This document shows, piece by piece, positions 55,115-64,000 of a stretch of 64,000 nucleotides of DNA (positions within the stretch are counted from its first letter, which is position 1; every line of letters begins with the position of its first letter). The position numbers and the translations under genes were made by a program. The notes beneath the pieces are model-generated. The model worked only from the letters and a program-made list of their open reading frames with translations. It did no database searches and had not been told where the DNA came from. Source of the stretch: Erythrophleum ivorense (Eukaryota; Streptophyta; Magnoliopsida; Fabales; Fabaceae); contig JAIUCV010000090.1 of NCBI GenBank assembly GCA_026724425.1, positions 2,604,001 to 2,668,000 on the forward strand. Reading direction: 5' to 3'.

Positions 55115-58099
55115 ATGCAAACGAGATCTAAGGGCAGTGGCAACTTGATACACTACTTGGACGACATCAACCGACTGAACAGATCATCACGGGTTCCGGT
55201 TGAGCAAGTCAGAGAGGACAATCAGGGACACCAGGTCCGGGAAGAGAATCAGGCACCGCCGACAGAGGATACTCAGTGTGTCGACAACATGGCTGAACCT
55301 CAGCGTGCTGCAAGGCCTATTGGAGCTGGTGATGCTCCGAACACGCATACTCAGAGACAAGGGATCGTACCCCCAGCTGTCCAAAACAATAACTTTGAGA
55401 TCAAGCTGGGTATGATCAACCTCGTGCAGAACAAGATGTTCCACGGATTGCCTTGTGAGGATCCGATCGATCACCTGGACGAGTTCGACCGTTTGTGTAA
55501 TCTCACTAAGGTGAATGGCGTTTCGGAAGACGCCATCAAGCTGCGTTTGTTCCCGCTTACTCTTGGAGAGAAAGCCCACCAGTGGGAGAAAAACCTGCCG
55601 CATAACTCGATCACCACATGGAACGAATGCAAGAAGGCATTCCTTGCAAAGTTCTTTTCCACCGGACGCACCGCAAAGCTTCGCACAGAGATCTCTGGGT
55701 TCCATCAGAAGAATGGAGAGACATTTTCTGAGGCTTGGGAACGCTTCAAATGTTACACAAGTCAGTGCCCACACCACGGCTTTAGTAACGAATCCCTCTT
55801 GAGCACTATGTACAGAGGTGTCCTCCCGAGGTACAGACAGATGCTCGACACTGCGAGCAACGGAGACTTCCTTAACCAAGACGTTGAGGACGGCTGGCAG
55901 CTTGTGGAGAACATAGCTCGCTCGGATGGCAACAACAACGAGGAGTATGACCGCACGAACCGCAGCTCTGTCGAGTCTGATGATAAATTGAAGAAGGAGG
56001 TGAAGGGCCTGAATGAAAAGTTGGATAAGCTACTTCAAGCTCAGTCCACGATGAAGCACGTCCATTTTGTTTCTGAGGACGAGTATGTGCCGGTTCAGGA
56101 AGGGGAGATTGATCAGCAGGTTGAGGAAGTAAGTTATGTACAGAACAACCAGGGTGGCTACAACAAAGGCTATTACACGTACAAAGCCAACCCGAATCTG
56201 TCTTACCGAAGTACGAATGTCGCAAATCCCCAAGATCAGGTCTATCCTCCGCAAGCACCGCAGAGTCAGTCTACGCAGCAGCAGGCCCAACCACAGCAGC
56301 AGCAAGTGTTCGTTCCGCGAGGGCAGTTTGTGAGCCAACAGGGCGGGTATCCACCTAGACAGCATCAGGGAGCACCACCAGGGTTTGCTCCTCCGCAGGT
56401 ACAGGCGCCACAGCCTCAGGAACCAGACATGAAAGCAATGCTACAGCAGCTTCTACAGGGACAGGCGAATGGAGCCATGGAAATGAGTAAGAAAATGGCT
56501 GACATGAATAACAAGTTTGAGACTTTGAACACTAGGATTCAGGTTCTCGAGAGCAATGTCGCATCTAGCTCCTCTGCAACACCAGGACAGCTCCCTGGAA
56601 AAGCTGTACAAAACCCTAAGGAGTATGCCCATGCTATCACCTTAAGGAGTGGGAAAGAGCTACCAGGACGGTCCAGGGACCAGAAAGTCAATGGGGACAT
56701 TGAGGGTCAAGAAGGGGAGGATTATATTGAAGATTTGACTCAGGAAAATCACCCCGAAGTCGAGCTCGATGTGCAGACTCGACCAGTTGATCGAGTTAGT
56801 CCACCAAGTCTGAAAAAACCAGTTGAACCCAAACAGAGAGAGACACTATTTGTCCCACGCCCTTACAAACCGCCGCTTCCTTTCCCAGGCAGGTTCAAGA
56901 AGCAGCTGGTTGAGAAATATAAGGCCATATTCGACAAGCAAATGAAAGAGATAGAGGTGCGAATGCCTATCATTGATGCTTTCATGTTAGTGCCTCCCTA
57001 CCAGAAATTTCTGAAGGATGCGGTAATGGAACGAACGAAGGAGCTACAAGGGATGGTGGTCTTGTCGCATGAGTGTAGTGCTATTATTCAGAGAAAGGTG
57101 ATACAAAAGAAGCTTGGAGATCCTGGTAGTTTCACCCTACCATGTTCATTGGGACCCCTGGCTTTTAACAACTGCTTGTGTGATCTGGGAGCGTCAGTCA
57201 GTCTTATGCCGCTTTCTGTTGCTAAGAGTCTGGGATTTGATAAGTTCAAGCCGTGTAAAATCTCTCTGGTTCTAGCAGACAGATCGGTGAGGTTACCGAC
57301 TGGGCTGTTAGAAGACTTACCTATCAGGATAGGCAATGTAGAAGTACCGACAGACTTCATAGTGCTCGAGATGGACGAAGAACCGAAAGACCCGTTGATT
57401 CTGGGAAGACCGTTCTTAGCCACGGCTGGTGCGGTGATTGATGTCAGAAAGGGGAAGATCGACCTGAATCTGGGTAAGGACTTCAAGATGAAATTCGACA
57501 TTAAAGATGCCATGAGGAAGCCTACAATTGAGGGTCAGATCTTTTATATCGAAGAGATGGATCAACTTGCTGATGAGCTGCTGGAAGAGTTATCTCTTAA
57601 AGATCACCTTCAGATCGCTTTGACAAAGAGTGGGGAATCTAGGTTTCTGAACGAAGAAAGTCTGGGCTATGAGAAAATGTTAGACTCACATGTGGCAGCT
57701 GTGGTGTCAGAACCCTTTGAAGAATTGAGTTGGTCAGGGTCAGAGGTTAAGGAAGTGAGCAACGCGGCTTCAGGCGAGGTCAACATGACTGACTCGACGG
57801 CAGACTCGACGTGCATCCCGAGTTCAGCAACACTTCGGCCAGGCAATGCAGACTCGATCAGGAGACTAGACAAAGCAATCAAGTTGAGCAGTGAAGAGCC
57901 TGAAGATTGGTCTGAGCTAAAGGCACCAAAGGTGGACCTTAAACCATTGCCACAGGGACTCGAGTATGCATTTCTTGGTCCCAATTCCACATATCCTGTC
58001 ATAGTAAATGCATCACTTAGCCCTGATCAATTGCATTCTCTTTTGACTGAATTGAAAAAGTTTAGAAAGGCTATAGGATATTACAGGAATTTCACCTGA
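55115..58099 (+). CDS. gag: Gag-protease polyprotein, copy B (pol part cut off by deletion)
   Basis: The ORF starts at a true ATG and gives 994 residues. Gag forms the particle that packages element RNA; the protease cuts the polyprotein. The retrotransposon gag domain lies at about 95-270 and includes [13 protein letters not shown] and the [15 protein letters not shown] segment. A Gln/Pro-rich stretch follows (about 370-470). I see no CCHC zinc knuckle. The protease has its active-site Asp690 in DLGAS and the ILGRPF flap-side motif near 762. Two coding stretches, near residues 553-562 ([10 protein letters not shown]) and 890-905 (TDSTADST), are encoded by the ACTCGAC motif seen in regulatory DNA. 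The frame should run on into RT but ends at 58,097-58,099 because of the 14-bp deletion. The first five residues beyond the break differ from copy A. Confidence 0.9.
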   Translation: MQTRSKGSGNLIHYLDDINRLNRSSRVPVEQVREDNQGHQVREENQAPPTEDTQCVDNMAEPQRAARPIGAGDAPNTHTQRQGIVPPAVQNNNFEIKLGMINLVQNKMFHGLPCEDPIDHLDEFDRLCNLTKVNGVSEDAIKLRLFPLTLGEKAHQWEKNLPHNSITTWNECKKAFLAKFFSTGRTAKLRTEISGFHQKNGETFSEAWERFKCYTSQCPHHGFSNESLLSTMYRGVLPRYRQMLDTASNGDFLNQDVEDGWQLVENIARSDGNNNEEYDRTNRSSVESDDKLKKEVKGLNEKLDKLLQAQSTMKHVHFVSEDEYVPVQEGEIDQQVEEVSYVQNNQGGYNKGYYTYKANPNLSYRSTNVANPQDQVYPPQAPQSQSTQQQAQPQQQQVFVPRGQFVSQQGGYPPRQHQGAPPGFAPPQVQAPQPQEPDMKAMLQQLLQGQANGAMEMSKKMADMNNKFETLNTRIQVLESNVASSSSATPGQLPGKAVQNPKEYAHAITLRSGKELPGRSRDQKVNGDIEGQEGEDYIEDLTQENHPEVELDVQTRPVDRVSPPSLKKPVEPKQRETLFVPRPYKPPLPFPGRFKKQLVEKYKAIFDKQMKEIEVRMPIIDAFMLVPPYQKFLKDAVMERTKELQGMVVLSHECSAIIQRKVIQKKLGDPGSFTLPCSLGPLAFNNCLCDLGASVSLMPLSVAKSLGFDKFKPCKISLVLADRSVRLPTGLLEDLPIRIGNVEVPTDFIVLEMDEEPKDPLILGRPFLATAGAVIDVRKGKIDLNLGKDFKMKFDIKDAMRKPTIEGQIFYIEEMDQLADELLEELSLKDHLQIALTKSGESRFLNEESLGYEKMLDSHVAAVVSEPFEELSWSGSEVKEVSNAASGEVNMTDSTADSTCIPSSATLRPGNADSIRRLDKAIKLSSEEPEDWSELKAPKVDLKPLPQGLEYAFLGPNSTYPVIVNASLSPDQLHSLLTELKKFRKAIGYYRNFT
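58079..58086. other. 14-bp deletion breakpoint in copy B
   Basis: Copy A has 14 bases at 45,965-45,978 that are missing between 58,082 and 58,083. In copy A the segment ends in ATT and is preceded by ATT, so one ATT of a 3-bp microhomology was lost with the intervening DNA. Fourteen is not a multiple of three, so the gag-pol frame is broken and a TGA follows within 17 bases. Confidence 0.88.
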
Positions 58100-58106
58100 T
58101 CTGTGC

Positions 58107-60872
58107 ATGCATCGCATTCATTTAGATGATGAGACTAAGTCTAGCATTGAACCTCAGAGAAGGCTTAACCCCAATCTGAAGGAAGTAGTGAAGAAGGAGA
58201 TACTTAAGTTGCTAGATGCTGGGATTATTTACCCTATTAGTGACAGCACTTGGATATCTCCTGTTCATTGCGTCCCAAAGAAAGGTGGAATGACTGTTAT
58301 TAGAAATGATAAAGATGAGCTCATCCCCACTAGAACTATTACAGGACATAGGATGTGCATAGACTATAGGAAGTTAAATGCAGCATCCCGCAAAGACCAT
58401 TTTCCGCTTCCTTTTATTGACCAAATGCTAGAACGTCTTGCAAACCATCCTTATTATTGTTTTCTAGATGGATATAGTGGGTTTTTCCAGATCCCCATTC
58501 ACCCTAATGATCAGGAAAAAACGACCTTTACTTGCCCTTACGGCACGTTTGCATATAGGCGCATGCCATTTGGTCTCTGTAACGCACCTGCTACGTTCCA
58601 GCGTTGTATGACGTCAATTTTTTCAGATCTAATAGAGGAAATGGTGGAGGTGTTCATGGACGACTTTAGCGTCTATGGCTCCACTTTTTCCTCATGTTTG
58701 CTCAATCTGTGCAGGGTGCTAAAGCGTTGCGAAGAGACGAACCTCGTCTTGAATTGGGAGAAGTGCCACTTCCTGGTCCAGGAAGGCATCGTGTTAGGTC
58801 ATAAGATTTCCGAGAAGGGGATAGAAGTTGATAAGGCCAAGATAGATGTGATGCTGCAGCTACAGCCCCCGAAGACTGTGAAGGACATTAGAAGTTTTCT
58901 GGGTCACGCAGGTTTCTACAGGAGGTTCATTAAAGACTTCTCCAAGCTGGCTAGGCCATTGACGAGGTTGCTCTGCAAGGAAACGGAATTTGCGTTTGAT
59001 GACGAGTGCTTGAAGGCGTTCGACCTGATCAAGGCAGCTCTGGTTTCTGCCCCGATAGTACAGCCTCCAAACTGGGACCATCCGTTCGAGATCATGTGCG
59101 ATGCAAGTAACTTCGCTGTAGGTGCTGTTCTGGGTCAGAGGATAGATAAGAAGCTTCACGTGATCTACTATGCCAGTCGCACCATGGATGATGCTCAAAG
59201 CCGATACGCCACAACGGAAAAGGAATTACTTGCCGTGGTTTTCGCCTTTGAAAAGTTCAGAAGTTATTTGGTGGGTTCGAAGGTCACTGTATACACTGAT
59301 CATGCAGCTCTTAGGCACATCCTTGCAAAGAAACACACCAAGCCCAGATTACTCAGATGGATTTTGCTGCTTCAGGAGTTTGATATGGAGATTGTTGATA
59401 AGCCCGGGATCGAGAATGGAGTGGCAGATCACTTGTCCAGGATGAGGGTTGAGGATGCAATACCAATAAACGATTCAATGCCAGAGGAACAGCTTATGGC
59501 AATTGAGGTTCTACGCAGAGGCTACGAAGCCAAGGTCAAACTCGAAGAAGTCAGCGCCCTGCAAGATGAGAATCTGCCCTGGTACACAGATATGGTGAAT
59601 TACTTAGTATGTGGAGATGTGCCAAAGGACCTGGATCCTTACAAGAAGAAGAAACTCTTCAGGGAAGCTTCACACTACTTTTGGGATGAGCCTTACCTAT
59701 ACAAGAGAGGTTCTGATGGCCTTTTCAGGAGATGCATAGCTGAACAGGAGGTTAACGGAGTTCTTGAGCATTGCCATGGTTCTGCTTATGGAGGACACTT
59801 TGCAACCTTCAAAACAGTTCAGAAGATACTTCAGGCAGGTTTGTGGTGGCCAAGCATCTTCAAGGATGCTCAATCTTTCATATCTAAGTGCGATCCATGC
59901 CAAAGGGCTGGGAACATCAGCAAGAGAAATGAAATGCCTCAGAATCCCATCTTAGAGGTTGAGGTTTTTGATGTCTGGGGTATTGATTTTATGGGACCCT
60001 TCAACCCAGCTTCTCATGGAAACAGTTATATCTTGGTAGCTGTTGATTATGTTTCAAAATGGGTAGAAGCTATAGCGTGCGTCACCAACGACCACAAGCC
60101 TGTGATCAAGCTCTTCAAAAACATCATTTTTCCCAGATTTGGAGTGCCAAGAGTGGTGATAAGTGATGGGGGATCCCACTTTATCAATAAGGTGTTTGAG
60201 AGTCTTCTCAAGAAACATGGTGTTAAACACAAAGTAGCCACACCTTATCACCCACAAACTAGTGGACAGGTTGAAGTATCCAACAAGCAGATAAAGGCCA
60301 TTTTGAACAAGGTTGTGGGGATATCAAGGAGAGACTGGGCAGTTAAGTTAAATGAAACTCTCTGGGCTTACAGGACCGCCTTCAAGACTCCTATAGGAAG
60401 GACACCTTTCCAGCTGCTTTACGGGAAAGCTTGCCATCTGCCGGTGGAAATTGAGTACAAGGCAGTTTGGGCCACTAAGCTTCTGAACTTTGATCTGAAG
60501 TCAGCACAGGAGAAAAGGATGACCGACTTGCATGAGTTGGAAGAGATCAGACTTGATGCTTTCGAGAACTCAAGGATTTATAAGGAGAGAACAAAAGCAT
60601 TTCACGATAAGACGATCCTACGAAAAGAACTCAAATCCGGTGATGATGTGTTACTCTTCAACTCAAGGCTGAAGTTATTCCCAGGGAAGCTGAAATCAAG
60701 ATGGTCTGGACCTTTCAAGATAAAGGAAGTTTTGCCCTACGGAGCTGTGACGTTAGTCAGAAACGATGGGGTTGAATTCACTGTGAATGGTCAGCGGGTT
60801 AAACGCTATATGGCTGATCAGACCATACCAGAGGGGGTCTCAATTCCTCTCTATGAACCACACCAACCCTGA
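58107..60872 (+). CDS. pol: Pol, copy B: reverse transcriptase, RNase H, integrase (separated from gag by deletion)
   Basis: This has the same 921-codon open stretch as copy A, with intact RT (FMDD at 183-186), RNase H (Asp332, Asp398) and integrase (His557, His564, Cys595, Cys598; Asp627, Asp687, Glu723). I see two amino-acid differences from copy A: Ala169 to Thr (base 58,611 G to A) and Asp749 to Asn (base 60,351 G to A). Neither touches a catalytic residue. The ATG at 58,107 is an internal Met, not a natural start, because this domain is normally translated as part of Gag-Pol. With the upstream deletion the enzyme would have to be made by reinitiation or not at all, so I regard it as a pseudogenised part of a very young copy. 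Confidence 0.92.
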   Translation: MHRIHLDDETKSSIEPQRRLNPNLKEVVKKEILKLLDAGIIYPISDSTWISPVHCVPKKGGMTVIRNDKDELIPTRTITGHRMCIDYRKLNAASRKDHFPLPFIDQMLERLANHPYYCFLDGYSGFFQIPIHPNDQEKTTFTCPYGTFAYRRMPFGLCNAPATFQRCMTSIFSDLIEEMVEVFMDDFSVYGSTFSSCLLNLCRVLKRCEETNLVLNWEKCHFLVQEGIVLGHKISEKGIEVDKAKIDVMLQLQPPKTVKDIRSFLGHAGFYRRFIKDFSKLARPLTRLLCKETEFAFDDECLKAFDLIKAALVSAPIVQPPNWDHPFEIMCDASNFAVGAVLGQRIDKKLHVIYYASRTMDDAQSRYATTEKELLAVVFAFEKFRSYLVGSKVTVYTDHAALRHILAKKHTKPRLLRWILLLQEFDMEIVDKPGIENGVADHLSRMRVEDAIPINDSMPEEQLMAIEVLRRGYEAKVKLEEVSALQDENLPWYTDMVNYLVCGDVPKDLDPYKKKKLFREASHYFWDEPYLYKRGSDGLFRRCIAEQEVNGVLEHCHGSAYGGHFATFKTVQKILQAGLWWPSIFKDAQSFISKCDPCQRAGNISKRNEMPQNPILEVEVFDVWGIDFMGPFNPASHGNSYILVAVDYVSKWVEAIACVTNDHKPVIKLFKNIIFPRFGVPRVVISDGGSHFINKVFESLLKKHGVKHKVATPYHPQTSGQVEVSNKQIKAILNKVVGISRRDWAVKLNETLWAYRTAFKTPIGRTPFQLLYGKACHLPVEIEYKAVWATKLLNFDLKSAQEKRMTDLHELEEIRLDAFENSRIYKERTKAFHDKTILRKELKSGDDVLLFNSRLKLFPGKLKSRWSGPFKIKEVLPYGAVTLVRNDGVEFTVNGQRVKRYMADQTIPEGVSIPLYEPHQP

Positions 60873-61054
60873 ACGGTAAAGCGGTCAAGCTTAGAGACCT
60901 AAAACAAGCTCACTTGGGAGGAATTCCCATGTTTATCTCTGTATATAGTCTTTCAATTATGTTTTGTTTTGCTTTTTAGTGTTATTGTGGCAGGAAGAAG
61001 GGTTTGAGCATGATGTGATCATCAAACGGAATTTTGGAAGGTGATCATGAGCAG
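60873..61054 (+). other. Noncoding spacer after pol, copy B
   Basis: Counterpart of 48,769-48,950 with no difference noticed by eye. No gene is seen. Confidence 0.6.
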
Positions 61055-61174
61055 ACTCGACCTACAGACTCGACCAACACCGTCGAGTTGGTAAACCAGG
61101 TTTCATCTGAAATTTAAATTTTGAATTGTGAGTGAGTTTCACTCTCTCTTGAGCGCGTGAGACCTCTATAAACC
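61055..61174 (+). promoter_or_regulatory. Candidate internal promoter of the post-pol gene, copy B
   Basis: The 38-bp ACTCGAC/GTCGAGT module at 61,055-61,092 and the 'ctataaacc' TATA box at 61,166-61,174 repeat those of copy A unchanged. The CT-rich leader follows, with (CT)10 at 61,373-61,392. Confidence 0.55.
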
Positions 61175-61535
61175 TGCTCCCTTCACCTTTTTACTGTTCC
61201 TTGTTCAGAATTACACCAGCTTTTTGACTCCCCTTTCTCCCTTAATAAATTTACCACCACCCATTCCTTTGATTTATCCACAATCTTTTTATTTTCTTTT
61301 CTTTTTACTTATCTTTTCCCCCTTCCCAGCGAGAATCACTTCCCCTTTTTCCTGGTTTATATCGCTGCACACCTCTCTCTCTCTCTCTCTCTCCCTTGTT
61401 CATATCGAAACTTCACTCTCCATTTCCAAACTCGATAGCTCCATTTTTCTTTATCTCAAACTCGATCGCTTTCAACCCCGTTTTCTCCCAATTCGATCGA
61501 CTCTTCTCTTTTGCTTTGCGAAATTTGTGATAGCC
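61175..61535 (+). other. CT-rich presumed 5' leader of the post-pol gene, copy B
   Basis: It is identical by eye to 49,071-49,431: pyrimidine-rich, with a (CT)10 run and 'tcgat' motifs. No separate gene is supported. Confidence 0.45.
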
Positions 61536-63971
61536 ATGAACCGATTTGAGCGCATGTTGACTAGAGCCAAGTAAGAGCACTATTTTTCAGCTTTCGAAAT
61601 CGCAATTGCACGCTTTCTGAAGATTTGAGTTTCTCTTTGTCAATTATGTTTGCTTGCTTGCTAAATCGAGGGTTTGAGTTCGATTGTACCTTGTGTTCTG
61701 TTCTGAATTTTCTTATCTATTGCTCCTCAGTCGCATGCATAGGTTGATTTTCTGGGCTATGATTATCTCCACTGTTCTAGGCCTGATTTAGTTTGTGCAG
61801 AAACCATCCTACTCTCTGTTTTGTTCATTAGAGTTCGAATTGAATTATTGAGAAGCTGTCAAGTCTGCTAGAAAATTACAGTCTCACCGCTTGATTAAGT
61901 TTCGTATATCTTGAAATTGATTCTCAATTCGATCGCTTCCGCTCTGTTTCGGCTTAACAATCGTTTCTTGAATAATCGCTTTGACTCTGTGTATTTGCTC
62001 TGTTTTGGTACTAACTCGATGACTCCAGCTCGATAACCAAGTCGAGTTAGCTATTCAAAAGTTTAATCCTTTGTAAACTCGACTTGCATACCGAGTTTGA
62101 GCGTCGAGTGTGGGGATAATTGGCTGATATCTTCTTCTGTGATTGCTTTCAGGTTGCGAAAACCACCGCGCCCCACAACAGAGGAAGTATGTAGGCGAAT
62201 CACACGAACGACGGGCAATAGCAAGAAGGAGAACATCAGACGCGGAAAGCAACATGTCGTAACGATTGAAACAGAGAGTGATAGTGAGGAACAGAGCCAG
62301 CAGAGCGAAGCTAATCAGTTTGTTGAACAAGAACAAGGCTCTGAGCAAAAGGAAGCAAACTTTGACAGCGATGACAGCGGTTGTGAAATAGAAGAAGTGA
62401 AGCCGGTTAGGAGTTCGAAACGCACCCCTCCTCTGAGACCCGATTCCGCACAGTTGCTAGAGATTCTAAAGTGGATGAAGTTCACAGGAACAAGGTATCC
62501 TCACCAAGACACATTGCGTGAACTGGGGATAAAGAGAGATGTTGAATACCTTGCAGAGATGTGCGGTCTTGCCACGATGATGAGCCATCGCTGCGGCGCA
62601 TTTAAGGAGGAGACTTGTCAGTTCCTATGTTCGTTGGTTGTACACTTTTATGCTGATGAACCAGAGGTAGAATCAGACGGTGGACTAGGCTATATCACGT
62701 TTAGCGTGAACGGAGAAACCCACTCTCTCACCACCAATCAGATCGATGTCCTGTTTGGGTTCCCAAGCGGTCAAGGATGTGCCAGAGAGTTTGACCGGTC
62801 TGAGCTACTGTCGCTTTGGAGAACCATTGGCGGCAAGGAAGAGTATGCTTCTGCAAGGTCCAAGAGTGCTCAAATCCGAAGTCCAGTAATCAGATACCTC
62901 CATAAGGCCATTGCTCACACCTTCTTTGCCAGAACGGTCACGGGTAACATCAACGAAGGGGAGCTTCAGTTTCTGGATGCGGCAATTGGGAGTGTGACCG
63001 ATTTCACCAGCGAGGGAGTCCCATTAGCGGGGGATATTTCTGATACAGGACCGACTATAGCTCTGCTCGACCAATTCCTCTATTACAGAACTTGGGCATC
63101 GACTATGTACAAGAAGAGGGTAAAAGGAGAGCTCAGCATTGGAGGACTAGTGACTCCTATTCTAGTTGCTTGTGGTATTGACTTGATGGGCGAGGAGTAT
63201 GAACCAAGGTGGATTGACATCCCGTACCTCACCAAGACCGGTTTCCTAGACAGGAAGAAGATTGAAGGAAAATTTGCCTACAAGTTCCACCATCCTCTGA
63301 CTGATACAGAAGTTTTGCTGCCATTACCGTGTGTAGAGTACACAAACGTGAGGAGAGGGGAGAATGTCAACTTCTGCCCACCACTTGAGATGGTTTATGA
63401 TACCTCCTATATGCAGAAACCGCAGTGTCAGCCTGACACTCCTGCTGAAGTCAGCGCCAACAGCTCAGAGGAGTTTGATTTTGAGGACTACGAAGCGCCA
63501 AGGCAAGGTGCTTCTGTAAAAGCCGCCCACAAGCACATCGGTCTTCTCAAGAAATGGAATAAGTATCAGGGAAAGATCATCAAGTCTTTGAAGAGTACGG
63601 TCAGCGAGATGAAGGAACAAATCAAGGAGCTTCAGCGTAAAGTAAACGGGTCTTCAAGCAAGTCTACACGGGATGTGGGAACAGAGCCTATGGTCATGGA
63701 GAGAAGCCACTCCCTTGTGCTTGAAGCTAGGCGCCATTTCCCCATTGACCCACCGAGATCATCCTCCTTTGAGCCAAGAGAGTACAAGAGGAGAGCTGTG
63801 AGGTTTGCAACGTTGGTTCTGCCAGGCTCGACTTCCAGAAACGAACCGCACATCGAGCCAGAAGATGAAGAAGGAGAAAGCCCAAACAACGAACTCGAGC
63901 AGCATTCGCTTCCAGCATACACACGTGAGAGTATGGAGGAGTCTGTTGATTCCTTCTTCTCCCATCCTTGA
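61536..63971 (+). CDS. Post-pol ATHILA ORF-1-like protein, spliced, copy B (join 61536-61570, 62153-63971)
   Basis: This is the second copy of the predicted two-exon gene, with the same 35-base first exon, donor at 61,571, acceptor ending at 62,152 and stop at 63,969-63,971. I see no amino-acid difference from copy A over the main exon, so domain layout is the same: basic N-terminus, acidic linker, central ATHILA ORF-1-like region, C-terminal coiled coil and a Ser/Glu-rich tail. The gene stays fully open even though gag-pol in the same copy is broken. That is expected if the break is very recent, and it would also allow the gene to be expressed independently. Its function is unknown. Confidence 0.72.
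61571..62152 (+). other. Predicted 582-bp intron of the post-pol gene, copy B
   Basis: It has the same GTAAGA donor, CTGAT branch-like site and TTTCAG acceptor as copy A, and the same length. ACTCGA/TCGAGT motif pairs lie at about 62,015-62,052 and 62,080-62,110. Confidence 0.65.
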
Positions 63972-64000
63972 GGTAACAACTCCATCTTCATTGTATATAC
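63972..64000 (+). other. Start of the 3' noncoding region of copy B, cut by the window end
   Basis: These 29 bases equal 51,868-51,896 of copy A. The rest of copy B, including any 3' LTR, is outside the window. Confidence 0.8.

Larger units (their letters stand above)
53495..64000 (+). mobile_element. Athila-type Ty3/gypsy retrotransposon, copy B, runs off the window end
   Basis: The order is LTR, primer binding site, leader, gag-protease, pol, and the post-pol gene with its internal promoter and intron. The 3' noncoding region and 3' LTR lie beyond the window. From 58,057 onward it matches copy A with an offset of 12,104 bp, which equals one LTR plus one internal region. A 14-bp deletion at 58,082/58,083 breaks the reading frame between protease and reverse transcriptase, so this copy probably cannot make a normal Gag-Pol. 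Confidence 0.9.

Noticed and set aside
55187..55879. 230-codon antisense ORF under gag
   Set aside because: It is the shadow of the gag domain on the opposite strand, with no independent start context or domain.
57911..57935. 'ggcaccaaaggtgg' in gag as another copy of the U3 repeat
   Set aside because: The match to the U3 'ggtgccaaaggtgg' string is short and lacks the flanking ACTCGAC half-sites, so chance is likely.
58083..58107. Programmed frameshift between protease and RT in copy B
   Set aside because: Copy A shows the frame is continuous when 14 bases are kept. The break in copy B is a plain deletion flanked by ATT, and no slippery site is evident.

Overview
The window is plant nuclear DNA from a pericentromeric or centromeric-type region. 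It has two parts: about 45.9 kb of tandem satellite with a monomer of about 199 bp, and about 18 kb of a Ty3/gypsy LTR retrotransposon of the Athila lineage. The Athila assignment rests on the gag-protease-RT-RNase H-integrase order, a tRNA-Asp-type primer binding site, a long 3' noncoding stretch, and an extra ORF after pol that resembles the ATHILA ORF-1 family. A eudicot, possibly Brassicaceae, is plausible, but I do not recognise the satellite and cannot name the species. No host gene, rRNA, tRNA or CRISPR array is visible.

Layout: 1-45,930 holds about 231 head-to-tail monomers, all in one orientation. From 1 to about 37.8 kb the monomers form higher-order repeats of about 2.4 kb with nested duplications of 1,392 and 4,793 bp. 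From 37.8 to 45.9 kb a different set of variants has a period of about 3.2 kb. The array stops at 45,930. Eight filler bases follow, and then the retroelement begins inside pol, so copy A has lost its 5' half.

Copy A (45,939-54,924) has a 5'-truncated pol, a second internal gene, a 1.6 kb noncoding 3' region, a polypurine tract and one LTR (about 53,495-54,924). The same LTR serves as the 5' LTR of copy B, which continues with primer binding site, leader, gag-protease, pol and the second gene until the window ends. The two copies are offset by 12,104 bp. In the roughly 5.9 kb seen twice I found two base differences and one 14-bp deletion. That deletion splits the gag-pol frame of copy B.

The most interesting content is the post-pol gene. 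It has its own TATA box, a CT-rich leader and a short first exon with a clean GT-AG intron that joins in frame to the main exon. It therefore looks like a separately transcribed, spliced gene, not a simple read-through ORF. A 38-bp module built from ACTCGAC/GTCGAGT half-sites lies upstream of this internal TATA box and also upstream of the LTR TATA box. Related motif pairs are scattered through the LTR, leader, gag coding sequence and intron.
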